Source: Bacteroidales bacterium (GTDB taxonomy: Bacteria > Bacteroidota > Bacteroidia > Bacteroidales > GCA-2748055). Taken from it: a stretch of DNA of 44,018 nt. The position numbers were made by a program, and so were the translations under genes. This document shows positions 25,088-34,297 of the stretch, in pieces. The first letter of the stretch is position 1. Each line of letters begins with the position of its first letter. Location of the stretch: contig JAOZQY010000030.1 in the NCBI GenBank assembly GCA_029931975.1, forward strand, positions 1 through 44,018, written 5' to 3'. The notes under the pieces are model-generated. The model was not told the origin of the DNA. It did not search any database and saw only the letters and a list, made by a program, of their open reading frames with translations.

Positions 25088-26429
25088 ACAGTTTCGCTTC
25101 AATATTGTACTGAGGGTACTGTTGCTTACCGCCACCTGCCTTGCCCTGTTCATTACACTGAACAGCACCTTCACCTTTACGCCCATCCTGGTAGTGGGAC
25201 TAATCATCTACCAGGTATGGTCGCTTATTAAATATGTGGACCGTACCAACAGGGAACTGGCTGGCTTCCTGGAGTCGATCCGCTATTCCGAATTCACCCG
25301 AACCTTCCAGATCAGCGACGGCGGAAGCTCCTTCGATGAACTCAATACGGCCTTCAACGATGTAATGAAAGATTTTCAGCAGGTGAGGTCAGAGAGAGAG
25401 GAGCATTTCCATTACCTGCAAAGCATAGTGCAGAGTATCGATGTCAGTATATTGGCCTACCAGCGCGACGGTACCGTTGAGATGATCAATCCGGCAGCCA
25501 AGAAACTGTTCCAGATAAACAGCCTGCGAAACATCAACTCCCTGCGATCGTTAAGTGAGAAACTGGCCACAACACTGCTGGCCCTCAATCCGGGCGAGAA
25601 CCAACTGGTGAAGGTACAGGATGACGAAGATATCCTTCAACTGGCCATATTTGCCACAGAGTTCAAGGTTAAGGACAAGGTGATCATTCTCAGTACCATC
25701 AAGAACATTCAAAATGTACTGGAGGAGCAGGAAACTGCAGCCTGGCAAAAACTGATCCGCGTACTAACACATGAGATCATGAACTCAATTGCCCCCATTT
25801 CATCGCTCTCCTCCACCGTGGAAAATATGGTCAAACCTTATACTTCTGGCCAGAAAGAGATGCAGGATGTGGATAAGGAAACGATCATTGAAATCCAGGG
25901 AGCGCTGCAAACTATCAACAAGCGAAGTACCGGTCTGATGAATTTTGTGGAGACCTATCGCAGCCTGACCAAAATTCCGGAGCCCAACTTCTCAATAGTG
26001 AAAATGGACGAAGTGATGAACAATGTTCATACTCTGATGAAAAAAGATGTGGAGCGAAAAAACATTTCCATATCCTGCTCTGTGGAGCCCAATACCATAG
26101 AAGTTCAAATCGATGAGCAGATGATCGAACAGGTATTGATCAACCTGATTAAAAACTCTGTACAGGCTCTGAAAGGAGTCCTGAATGCACAGATTGAGAT
26201 CAGGGGCTTCTATAACAAACGGGGAAGGCCCACCATCCAGGTAATAGATAACGGCCAGGGAATCCTGGTGGATGTAATTGATAAAATCTTCATTCCCTTC
26301 TTTACCACCAAGCAGAGCGGATCAGGGATCGGACTAAGTCTCTCCAAACAGATCATGAGGCTTCATGGAGGTACTATTACAGCACAATCGAAACCTAACG
26401 AAGAGACCATCTTCTCCATGACCTTCTGA
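25077..26429 (+). CDS. Membrane histidine kinase (NtrY/PAS type), partner of the sigma-54 regulator
   Basis: A 450-residue sensor with two closely spaced N-terminal membrane helices (about 9-28 and 33-52) and almost no periplasmic loop, suggesting it senses the membrane or cytoplasm. A linker (~55-110) and a PAS-like domain (~115-205, SIDVSILAYQRDGTVEMINP) follow. The kinase core has the phospho-His in VLTHEIMNSIAPISSL (His232), N box LINLIKNSVQAL, VIDNGQGI and GSGIGLSLSKQIMRLHGG. The start ATG at 25077 overlaps the regulator's last codons (ATGGCCTTTAA), a coupled arrangement. The longer upstream start would lie deep inside the regulator gene. Confidence 0.93.
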   Translation: MAFKQFRFNIVLRVLLLTATCLALFITLNSTFTFTPILVVGLIIYQVWSLIKYVDRTNRELAGFLESIRYSEFTRTFQISDGGSSFDELNTAFNDVMKDFQQVRSEREEHFHYLQSIVQSIDVSILAYQRDGTVEMINPAAKKLFQINSLRNINSLRSLSEKLATTLLALNPGENQLVKVQDDEDILQLAIFATEFKVKDKVIILSTIKNIQNVLEEQETAAWQKLIRVLTHEIMNSIAPISSLSSTVENMVKPYTSGQKEMQDVDKETIIEIQGALQTINKRSTGLMNFVETYRSLTKIPEPNFSIVKMDEVMNNVHTLMKKDVERKNISISCSVEPNTIEVQIDEQMIEQVLINLIKNSVQALKGVLNAQIEIRGFYNKRGRPTIQVIDNGQGILVDVIDKIFIPFFTTKQSGSGIGLSLSKQIMRLHGGTITAQSKPNEETIFSMTF

Positions 26430-26505
26430 CAGATTTTCTATATCTTGTTTGCCGGAATACAATGATCTTCCATCTGGTTCCGTTTAAGGATTAGAAAAAA
26501 CCTGA

Positions 26506-28026
26506 ATGATGAAGATTAAACTAACTCTTGCCTTTGTCTCCCTGTACACCCTGCTGAGCAGCCAGCTAAACGCCCAGTCGAAGACCTGGCTGAACGTGGA
26601 AACCGGTCCGCAATGGAGCCTGATAAAAGTGACTGATCCCAATGGATACTTTGAGCAGGCCAATGTGGGTTCTTACATGGCTGGAGTTACAGTGGGCCAG
26701 GAAGTTTTGCCCAATCTCGTACTTAGCACAGGGCTTCTGTACATGCCTCATAATGACGGGATTAATATGATCGATGACCGCCCACACCAATCCAGCTGGA
26801 AAGCCTCCAGCTCGTTTATGATACCGATCCGGGCCGAATACATCATCCAGCCCACCGAATACCCGCTATGTTTCAGCCCCAGGATTGGATATCTCTTCAA
26901 TATGGATTCACAACCCGATGAACTTTACACAGCAAACAGCAATATCTCCTCCCCCGATGGCGAGGCGCTCTCCTACCAGCTTGAGCAGGTTTTTGATCAA
27001 GCCTCTACCCATCTTCTGGAATTGGGTATGGGGGCTAATTTCAGGTTCCCCAACTCCTGGCAAATCTCCTTGAATATTTCCTATATGTCTGCTCCATTCG
27101 ACTCAGAATCAACGCGCCTCACTCTGGAGTATACTGATTCCCAGGGAAATCTCACCTCCACAGCTTATACTTCCAAAGGCAATGCCTTCTATTCCAACCT
27201 GACTCTTAATATTCCAATCAGCAATATATGGCAAAACAAAAACTACAGGATTCGTAGACGTATCGAAAATTCGGTTTACAAGGGGAAAGCCTTAGAAAAG
27301 AGAGGACAGGTTTACCTGGGAGCTGAGATTGGCTCCTTATGGAGATTTTTTTCCAGCAATAATCCGGCCATTGGGCCTCGTCCTTTGGAGGGGCGGGGAC
27401 TTTTCCGCTATGCCAACCTGCATACCGGAATCTATGCAGGCTACATGCTCAGCAATGAATTAGGCATCGATATTGGGGCCATCTATCAGCGATCCAGCAC
27501 ATTCTATGCGGTAATGTACGACCATGAAGTAGATTTTGTAGTCAAAGAGTCGGCACCTCTTTACCTGGAGATCCCTGTAAGACTCAGGTATTTTTACAAT
27601 GTATACAAGAATAAGGTTCATGTGGCCATCTATGGAGGAATGTCTCTGCTTACACATTTTTCCTCAGGAATTTATAAGCAGGGCAGTGGTGATTTTTCTT
27701 ACCTCCCCCCTTGGGGTGCCACACCAGTACCGGCAAGCACAAGTTACGCGGCCTCCGGTGTAAACAAATTTGCACCGGTAATACGCCTGGGGACAGGCCT
27801 TGAATATACACTCCCCCTGGAGTTTCCATTGATTGCTACCCTGTATTTGAACTATATGCATGGATTAATGGATACAGGTCAAATCGAGATTACCGGAAGC
27901 ATTCCTGAAACACCGGCAATTACCACCATCGCTTACAGGGGAAGTGGATGGAGCCTGGATCTGGGTGTGAAAATTCCCTTCCGGTTTGGAGGAGGAAAGT
28001 GCGGAGAACTACCTGCAAGAGAATAG
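26506..28026 (+). CDS. Outer-membrane protein built of two related beta-barrel halves
   Basis: A 506-residue exported protein (signal MMKIKLTLAFVSLYTLLSSQLNAQ). Residues ~27-245 and ~268-495 look like two tandem copies of one porin-like module: each opens with a matching strand (WLNVETGPQWSLIK versus VYLGAEIGSLWRFF), continues with a GSYMAGVTVGQEVLPNLVLSTG or LHTGIYAGYMLSNELGIDIG strand pair, and has an IRAEYIIQPTE or VRLRYFYNVYK strand later. A short basic linker (NYRIRRRIENSVYKG) joins them. The C-terminus continues GGGKCGELPARE past the last strand, which is atypical. Function is unknown. It lies 76 bases after the kinase gene. Confidence 0.75.
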   Translation: MMKIKLTLAFVSLYTLLSSQLNAQSKTWLNVETGPQWSLIKVTDPNGYFEQANVGSYMAGVTVGQEVLPNLVLSTGLLYMPHNDGINMIDDRPHQSSWKASSSFMIPIRAEYIIQPTEYPLCFSPRIGYLFNMDSQPDELYTANSNISSPDGEALSYQLEQVFDQASTHLLELGMGANFRFPNSWQISLNISYMSAPFDSESTRLTLEYTDSQGNLTSTAYTSKGNAFYSNLTLNIPISNIWQNKNYRIRRRIENSVYKGKALEKRGQVYLGAEIGSLWRFFSSNNPAIGPRPLEGRGLFRYANLHTGIYAGYMLSNELGIDIGAIYQRSSTFYAVMYDHEVDFVVKESAPLYLEIPVRLRYFYNVYKNKVHVAIYGGMSLLTHFSSGIYKQGSGDFSYLPPWGATPVPASTSYAASGVNKFAPVIRLGTGLEYTLPLEFPLIATLYLNYMHGLMDTGQIEITGSIPETPAITTIAYRGSGWSLDLGVKIPFRFGGGKCGELPARE

Positions 28027-28040
28027 GATGAGGCCGGCAT

Positions 28041-28060
28041 AAACCATCCGGTGGGTTTTT
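28041..28060 (+). terminator. Weak candidate terminator after the double-barrel gene
   Basis: AAACCA (28041-28046) can pair with TGG(G)TTT (28052-28058) with one bulged G, and the arm runs into a TTTTT tract (28056-28060). The stem is short and only moderately stable. Confidence 0.3.
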
Positions 28061-28061
28061 C

Positions 28062-28069
28062 TATCTTTG
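28062..28069 (+). promoter_or_regulatory. Bacteroidota -7 box (TATCTTTG) for the MutS-like gene
   Basis: Exact TAnnTTTG 18 bases before the ATG at 28088. No clear -33 TTTG at the usual spacing. Confidence 0.5.
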
Positions 28070-28087
28070 AGAGAAAGCAGATAATTG

Positions 28088-29875
28088 ATGACCAGAGAAG
28101 AACTTCGTAACAAGTACAGAGATAGAATTACACATTTCGGGGAAGCCATACACCTGCAAACAAAGCGGATTAAGCTCTTTTCGCTGGCCAGGCTTATTGT
28201 CCTTGTTGCTCTGATCTGGTTGCTTGTGCTGGGAATACAGGACAACAAACTTCTCTTTTATTTGCTTTCACTGGCCATGCTTATTATCTTCCTCGCCCTG
28301 GTCAGCATTTTCAATAAATACAAGGGACATCGGGAGCTGCTCAGACAATTGAAATTGTTGAACGAAAGAGAGCTGGCCTGCCTGGATCATGATTTTTACA
28401 ATCTTCCCGACGGGTCTGAACATGCAGATGCTTCACACCCCTGGTCGCACGACCTGGATCTCTTTGGACAAGGGTCACTGTTCCAGTACCTTAACCGCAC
28501 CTCTACCATGGAAGGCAAGCGGCAACTGGCGGACTTTCTCACCACGGAACCCGCAGCAGCTGAATCCATCGAGCAACGACAAAAGATCATTGCAGATTTA
28601 AAGGAGCGGATCGATTTCAGACAAAACTTCACCGCCAGCGGTCACCTCGTTGATGAGAATCCGGGCGACCTGGAGGATATCTCCCGCTGGCTCGATTCCA
28701 GAACCTACATAAGCAAATACCGCTGGCTTTATTACCTGGCATTGGGGGCCAGCCTCCTGTCACTGATCGTTATCATCGGGGGACTATTTGACACCTCGCG
28801 CTTCTGGTTCCTGCTGTACCTGTTTGTTTTGAACATGTTGGTGCTCTCTCCCTTCCTTCTGCGCACACAAAAATACCAGGGAGTGATCTCAAAAAAACAT
28901 AATTTGCTCGAAGGTTATGCCGGTCTTTTAAAGCAGATGGCTCTTAGCTCATTTACCCATCCTGAGCTTCAGGAAAGAAGCCTGAAGGCCAGGAAAGGGA
29001 GGCGGGAAGTTGCCAGACTATCAAAGCTACTTCAGATTTTCGACCAGCGTCTAAGCATGCTGGTCGGGGTGATTCTGAACGGATTCTTCCTCTTTGATTT
29101 TATCATGCTTCACCTGCTGGAACAATGGAAGAAAAAGAATCAAAAGGATATCCTGGAGTGGATTGAAATCACAGGGTGGAGCGATGCTATGATCAGTCTG
29201 TCCGGGTTTGCATGGAACCACCCTGAGCATGTGATGCCAAAAATCCATGAGAAAGCGGAAGACATGGAATTTGAAGGAATCGGACATCCCCTGATCCCGC
29301 TTAGCAAACGAGTTGCCAACGATCTCCAGATTCAATCAGAGAAAGTGGTGGTGGTAACCGGGGCCAATATGGCCGGGAAATCCACTTTTTTGCGTTCACT
29401 GGGGGTCAATATGGTTCTGGCATACACAGGTTGTCCAGTGTGTGCCACAAAGTTCCGCTGCGGATTTATGGGGCTGCACTCCAGCATGCGTACGGCCGAT
29501 TCCCTTAAGGATGAAGAATCCTACTTTCTGGCCGAGATCAAAAAACTGCAGCAGATTGTTCTGGAGATGGAGAGTGGAAAGCCCATGCTGATCCTGTTAG
29601 ATGAAGTGCTCAAGGGAACAAATACCACCGACAAAAAGCTGGGCTCGGTGGGACTGATTAAAAAAGCCATCAAGTACCCGGTGCGTTGCTTTATCGCCAC
29701 CCATGACCTCTCACTGGGGGAACTTGAGAAAGAGCATAAGGGCAATGTGATTAACTACTGTTTTGAGAGTTATATCGAAGATATGGAGCTCACCTTTGAT
29801 TATAGCATCCGCAAAGGGATTGCCACCAATATGAATGCCTCCTTCCTGATGAAGAAAATGGGAATTGTGGATTAA
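28088..29875 (+). CDS. MutS-like ATPase with transmembrane segments
   Basis: A 595-residue protein combining a MutS-type lever/ATPase half with membrane segments. Two N-terminal hydrophobic helices (about 36-75) and a second hydrophobic hairpin (about 205-250) suggest anchoring in the inner membrane. The C-terminal ATPase has Walker A TGANMAGKST (about 423-432), Walker B ILLDEVLKGTNTTDK and the switch FIATHDLSLG. The mismatch-recognition domain I of MutS is absent, so it is not the housekeeping mismatch-repair MutS. Its role is unknown. An ATG at 28088 directly follows an in-frame TTG. The symporter pseudogene starts 11 bases downstream. Confidence 0.87.
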   Translation: MTREELRNKYRDRITHFGEAIHLQTKRIKLFSLARLIVLVALIWLLVLGIQDNKLLFYLLSLAMLIIFLALVSIFNKYKGHRELLRQLKLLNERELACLDHDFYNLPDGSEHADASHPWSHDLDLFGQGSLFQYLNRTSTMEGKRQLADFLTTEPAAAESIEQRQKIIADLKERIDFRQNFTASGHLVDENPGDLEDISRWLDSRTYISKYRWLYYLALGASLLSLIVIIGGLFDTSRFWFLLYLFVLNMLVLSPFLLRTQKYQGVISKKHNLLEGYAGLLKQMALSSFTHPELQERSLKARKGRREVARLSKLLQIFDQRLSMLVGVILNGFFLFDFIMLHLLEQWKKKNQKDILEWIEITGWSDAMISLSGFAWNHPEHVMPKIHEKAEDMEFEGIGHPLIPLSKRVANDLQIQSEKVVVVTGANMAGKSTFLRSLGVNMVLAYTGCPVCATKFRCGFMGLHSSMRTADSLKDEESYFLAEIKKLQQIVLEMESGKPMLILLDEVLKGTNTTDKKLGSVGLIKKAIKYPVRCFIATHDLSLGELEKEHKGNVINYCFESYIEDMELTFDYSIRKGIATNMNASFLMKKMGIVD

Positions 29876-29886
29876 GCCTCTGCTTT

Positions 29887-30905
29887 ATGGGTCAAGAAAT
29901 CGATGCTTTTTCCTCTCCAGACACCATCTCCGTAATCGAGCGGTTCATCACCGGTTTTTCGGACCTGGCGTGGGGGACCCCGCTGCTGGTGCTCTTGCTG
30001 GGGGGTGGACTCTTCTTCCTGCTCTACTCAAGGCTGCTCCCCTTCCGTTACTTTCGTCACGCCATTACCATCCTGCTGGGTCGCTATGACGATCCCAACG
30101 AGCCGGGTGAAATAAACCATTACCAGGCACTCTCCACAGCACTGGCAGCCACCGTGGGGATGGGCAACATCACGGGGGTGGCACTGGCCATCATCATGGG
30201 CGGACCGGGTGCCATTTTCTGGATGTGGGTCAGTGCCTTGCTTGGAGTAACAACCAAGTACTTCACCTGCACCCTGGCAGTGATGTTCAGGGGACGTGAC
30301 TCCAATGGGAAGTTGCAGGGAGGACCCATGTATGTGATTGTGGAGGGACTGGGACAAAACTGGAAACCCCTGGCCATCTTCTTCTCGCTTATGGGAATGA
30401 TCGGCGTGCTGCCCATGTTCCAGGTGAACCAGCTAACCCAGGTGGTCCGCGATGTGGTGCTGATCCCCAATCAGGTGGAAGCAGGATTCACCTCCGATTT
30501 GATCTCCGGACTGGTCGTGGCCTTTCTGGTGGGAGTGGTCATCTTCGGGGGAATAAAAAGAATCGGTAAAGTCACTGGACGTTTGGTTCCCATTATGGTA
30601 GCCCTCTACGTGGTCTTGGTGCTCTTTATTATCTTCTCCAACACGGAAAACATTCTGCCCAGCTTTGCCCTGATCTTCCGGGATGCCTTCACTGCCCAAT
30701 CGGTGTTGGGCGGATCACTGGGGGCCCTGGTCATAACAGGAGTCAGACGGGCCGCCTTCTCCAATGAAGCAGGTATCGGAACCGCCCCCATGGCTCATGG
30801 CGCAGCAAAAACCAATGAACCTGTAAGGGAAGGACTTGTGGCTTTCCCCATGTGCTGCGGGCTTCAAAAGACTACTTCAAACGCGTAAAAAGCAATTCGA
30901 TCTAA
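29887..30905 (+). pseudogene. AGCS-family sodium:alanine symporter with internal deletion
   Basis: The frame from 29887 encodes 333 residues of a sodium:alanine/glycine symporter: ALAATVGMGNITGVALAI, GGPGAIFWMWVSAL, LQGGPMYVI and ITGVRRAAFSNEAGIGTAPM, up to EPVREGLVA. After that the frame turns into FPMCCGLQKTTSNA and stops at 30886-30888. An out-of-frame segment just before (PHVLRASKDYFKRVKSNSI, stop TAA 30903-30905) looks like the natural symporter C-terminus. Its TAA would interlock with the convergent gene's stop as CTAA, like neighbouring pairs. About 100 or more residues, covering the last membrane helices, are missing, so transport activity is unlikely. Confidence 0.75.
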
Positions 30906-32290
30906 GGTGCAAGTTTCTTCACACTTCGGATAAACTGCCTGTATGAAGAGGGTCTGGCTACAATGGTCCGCTCCCTATCCAGCAGAAAAAGTGAAGGGGT
31001 GGCATAGATGTGGTAGTCGGAACTTGCCTTTCCGTACCAGCCCAGGGGATCATGGGCATTGATCCACTTCGGATCCAGCTGCTCAACAAAATGCTCAAAA
31101 GCTGCCAGGGAAGTATCGATGGAGATACTAAGCACCTCCACACCGAAATTTTCTTCTGAAAGGTACCACTCATGCAGCTCAGGCATCATCTCCCGGCAAT
31201 GATCGCAGCTACTGGCCCAGAAGACCACCAGCACGTAAGCATCTGAAATATCTGACAGCTGATAATTCCTCCCTGTCATATCACGTATCACAATATCGGG
31301 TGCAGTCTCCCCGGGAGCCAGCTTTTTATATCCTTCCATCCTGGAGAGAATCAGTTCCACAATATCCGATTCACAGGCCTCATCAAGATAGTTGTCGGCA
31401 ATATGCATCTGAACCTGCTCCATATCCAGCGACTCAAAGCCCTCCAGCAGGAAGTCCACCACAAATGCACGAAGCTCCTTTTGGTTGGATACATTCACCA
31501 TAATATGGTCCACTGCCTTTATAAATTCCTTCTCCTGTTGTTCCCTCGAAAGCGTATCCGCCTTGTATAGAGAGAGATAATCAATCAGCTTAAAGGTGTA
31601 GACCGGGGCATAGAGCAGCAGGGGATCATCAATGGCTGCATGATCAAAAAAACACTGCTTCAGGGTATCGATGCGCTGCAGATGCTTCATCTCACCCGGA
31701 ATAAGCGGGGACCTGAAGGCGTTCATAATCCGGACTGCATAGAGCTCGGGATAGAGACTGGTAATGGAATCCATATAGTGTATACGTCCCCCCTGCAGTT
31801 CATTGTATCGCCTTGCCTCGGCATCATATTCATCCTCCCCGGTGGGGGCTGGATATAGCTGCCTGTATACAGTCATCAGCCGCTCTTCATACTCCATCTC
31901 AAAATTCATAAACCCGGTATATACCTGGTTTTCAACAGAACCCTCAAAATAGGGCAGCGGCCCCCCATCCCTTGAAGAAACAATGATCTCAATATTCTCC
32001 CTGTTAAAAATAAACTCCACAAACCTGTTCTGGGTCCTGATACCTTCCGCTCTGTCGGCATAAATAATCCTGTAAATGCCACTGGGGGAGTCTTCGGAGA
32101 GAATGAAATAGAAAGAACCGGATCGCGTATCCATACTGTCCACCACCCTGAAGCGATCGCCATAATAGGAGGCCAGCAATACCGGTCCCTCTTCAGCATT
32201 TTCAATGCTACCCTGGATTACCCATGATTGGCCATGAAGAGCGATCAGGCAATACAACAATAAGCCCGTAATAAAAAATACACGTTTCAT
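30902..32290 (-). CDS. TlpA-like thioredoxin-fold protein with DUF4369-like N-terminus
   Basis: A 462-residue exported protein (signal MKRVFFITGLLLYCLIALHGQ). The N-terminus (~20-130; WVIQGSIENAEEGPVLLASY, FVEFIFNRENIEIIV) matches the DUF4369-type beta domain found before thioredoxins in this phylum. A helical middle (~135-320) precedes a TlpA-type thioredoxin domain (~325-462; LAPGETAPDIVIRDMTGR, active site FWASSCDHCREM, cis-Pro region IYATPSLFLLD). The CxxC (CDHC) indicates periplasmic disulfide reduction or exchange. I use the ATG at 32290 because the signal peptide starts there; an ATG six codons upstream is possible. Confidence 0.87.
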   Translation of the reverse strand: MKRVFFITGLLLYCLIALHGQSWVIQGSIENAEEGPVLLASYYGDRFRVVDSMDTRSGSFYFILSEDSPSGIYRIIYADRAEGIRTQNRFVEFIFNRENIEIIVSSRDGGPLPYFEGSVENQVYTGFMNFEMEYEERLMTVYRQLYPAPTGEDEYDAEARRYNELQGGRIHYMDSITSLYPELYAVRIMNAFRSPLIPGEMKHLQRIDTLKQCFFDHAAIDDPLLLYAPVYTFKLIDYLSLYKADTLSREQQEKEFIKAVDHIMVNVSNQKELRAFVVDFLLEGFESLDMEQVQMHIADNYLDEACESDIVELILSRMEGYKKLAPGETAPDIVIRDMTGRNYQLSDISDAYVLVVFWASSCDHCREMMPELHEWYLSEENFGVEVLSISIDTSLAAFEHFVEQLDPKWINAHDPLGWYGKASSDYHIYATPSLFLLDRERTIVARPSSYRQFIRSVKKLAP

Positions 32291-32380
32291 TTTAGCTGAA
32301 ATCACCATGAAATTAATAAAATGAATTATAGTATAGCCTATATAAAACTATATGAACCAATAATGGCCCTAACTTGTCTT

Positions 32381-33391
32381 ATGAATATGAATGCGCAAGA
32401 AAAAACATGGATAGAGGTAGTCAGTGAATATAATAAGCCGGATGTGGGCAAAAGTATCTGGCAGATAGTAAATTCCCTGGGGCCCTATCTGCTTCTCTGG
32501 GTGGCCATGTATTACAGCATTGGTTTTTCCTACCTGCTTACCCTTGGCCTCGCTGTTTTAGCTGGCGGATTCCTGGTCCGCATGTTCATCATCTTCCATG
32601 ATTGTGGTCATGGCTCATTCTTTCGGAGTAAGAAAGCCAATAAGATCGTTGGAACCATTCTGGGGAGTCTTTCATTTACGCCCTATGCCCGTTGGCACCT
32701 GGACCATTCCATTCATCATAAGACAGTGGGAAATCTTGACAAGCGGGGTAGTGGAGATGTCTGGACCCTTACCGTGGAGGAGTATGCTCAACTCTCCCCC
32801 CGGAAAAAGTTTGCCTATCGTGTCTACCGGAATCCCATCATTCTTTTTGGGATCGGCCCCTTCCTTCTTTTTGTAATCTGGTTTCGCTTTACCCGCAAGG
32901 GGATGGGAAGGGATGAAAAAATCAGCATCCATATAACCAACCTGATCATTCTGCTGTTCTCCACAGCAGGAATCCTACTGATGGGCTGGAAATCCTTTCT
33001 TATGATCCAGGTTCCCGTAATCTATGTTGCTACCACTGCCGGGGTTTGGTTATTCTATGTTCAGCACCAGTTTGAAGATGTGATCTGGAGCAGAGAGGAA
33101 GAATGGGATTACATGAGAATGGCCATGGAAGGAAGCTCCTTCCTGAAGTTTCCCAGGCTTCTGCAATGGTTTTCCGGAAATATTGGCTATCATCACATCC
33201 ATCACCTCAGTCCCAAGATACCCAATTACAACCTGGAACGCTGTCACAAAGAGAACCAGATGTTTTCCAATATCAAAGGGGTCACTTTTGTTTCCAGCAT
33301 TCGCACCCTGTCGCTTCGCCTCTGGAACGAGCAGTCCGGCCAGCTGATCAGCTTCAGGCAGTTCAGAAAATTGTTTCCCTCCACCGGCTAA
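32381..33391 (+). CDS. Membrane fatty acid desaturase
   Basis: A 336-residue integral-membrane di-iron desaturase that introduces a double bond into acyl chains, adjusting membrane fluidity. The three His boxes are present: FHDCGHGSFF, HLDHSIHHKTVG and GYHHIHHLSP, with hydrophobic pairs of helices around 25-70 and 155-215. The frame is open from ATG 32321, but the ATG at 32381 (MNMNAQEKTWIEVVSEYNKP) is preferred, because the 20 extra residues resemble non-coding AT-rich spacer and family members begin near KTW. The choice is not certain. The electron donor is not encoded nearby. Divergent from the TlpA-like gene. Confidence 0.88.
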   Translation: MNMNAQEKTWIEVVSEYNKPDVGKSIWQIVNSLGPYLLLWVAMYYSIGFSYLLTLGLAVLAGGFLVRMFIIFHDCGHGSFFRSKKANKIVGTILGSLSFTPYARWHLDHSIHHKTVGNLDKRGSGDVWTLTVEEYAQLSPRKKFAYRVYRNPIILFGIGPFLLFVIWFRFTRKGMGRDEKISIHITNLIILLFSTAGILLMGWKSFLMIQVPVIYVATTAGVWLFYVQHQFEDVIWSREEEWDYMRMAMEGSSFLKFPRLLQWFSGNIGYHHIHHLSPKIPNYNLERCHKENQMFSNIKGVTFVSSIRTLSLRLWNEQSGQLISFRQFRKLFPSTG

Positions 33392-33439
33392 ATAGTTTCT
33401 GGTATTTGTATCTTGCATTAAACCTCAAACACTGTGTAA

Positions 33440-34228
33440 ATGAAAAACCTTCTTATACTCCCCATCCTCCTGGTGCTGGTATACGCCTGCAATCCAAACA
33501 GAAACCAGGATGTAAGTGCCGAAGCCGAAAACTGGGTCCAGCTCTTTAACGGGCAGGACCTGGACGGATGGACCATCAAAATGGCCAAACACCCTCTTGG
33601 AGAGAATTTCAATAATACCTTCCGTGTGGAAGACAGTATGTTGGTAATACGCTATGACCAGTATGAAACCTTCGACGGGGAATATGGACATATCTTTTAT
33701 AATAACCCCTACTCCCACTACAAACTGCGGTTAGAGTACCGCGCTGTGGGAGAACAGGTAAGCGGTGGAGCAGGATGGGCCATGAAGAACAATGGTGTGA
33801 TGTTTCACGCACAGTCGCCCGAATCAATGCTCCTTGAGCAGGAATTCCCGGTAAGTCTGGAGGCACAGCTGCTCGGGGGACTGGGAGACGGACCCCGGTC
33901 AACCGGCAACCTCTGCACTCCTGGAACCAACGTGATAATGGATGGTGAATTGATTACCGCACACTGCACCAACTCAAGCTCAGAAACTTTCGACGGGGAG
34001 CAGTGGGTCACCTTGGAGCTGGTGGTATATGGCGATAGTATTATTCACCACCTGGTCAACGGCGATACGGTTTTGACCTACGAAAAGCCACAGATAGGCG
34101 GGGGCTCCATTCCGGAAGGATATCCATTCCCGGAAGGCACCAATGTCGGTTCAGGATTCATTGCCCTGCAGGCCGAGAGTTCTCCCTTCGATTTTCGGAA
34201 AATTGAACTGCTCGAGCTGAGCAAATAG
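33440..34228 (+). CDS. DUF1080 (3-keto-disaccharide hydrolase-like) lipoprotein
   Basis: A 262-residue lipoprotein (MKNLLILPILLVLVYAC, cysteine at 17) with a concanavalin-like beta sandwich. It opens WVQLFNGQDLDGWTIK and contains YGHIFYNNPYSHYKLRLEYR, GVMFHAQSPESM, LEAQLLGG, WVTLELVVYGDSIIHHLVNG and SGFIALQAESSPFDFRKIEL, the standard DUF1080 run. Family members bind or cleave glycosides, including 3-keto-sugars, at the cell surface. The substrate here is not determined. No sugar-utilisation operon (SusC/D) accompanies it. Confidence 0.87.
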   Translation: MKNLLILPILLVLVYACNPNRNQDVSAEAENWVQLFNGQDLDGWTIKMAKHPLGENFNNTFRVEDSMLVIRYDQYETFDGEYGHIFYNNPYSHYKLRLEYRAVGEQVSGGAGWAMKNNGVMFHAQSPESMLLEQEFPVSLEAQLLGGLGDGPRSTGNLCTPGTNVIMDGELITAHCTNSSSETFDGEQWVTLELVVYGDSIIHHLVNGDTVLTYEKPQIGGGSIPEGYPFPEGTNVGSGFIALQAESSPFDFRKIELLELSK

Positions 34229-34297
34229 CTTTGCAGGCCGAAGGTCATCCCTGCAGGCTGTGCTTGCCGGAGATAAAATGCCCATACACCAGGAATA

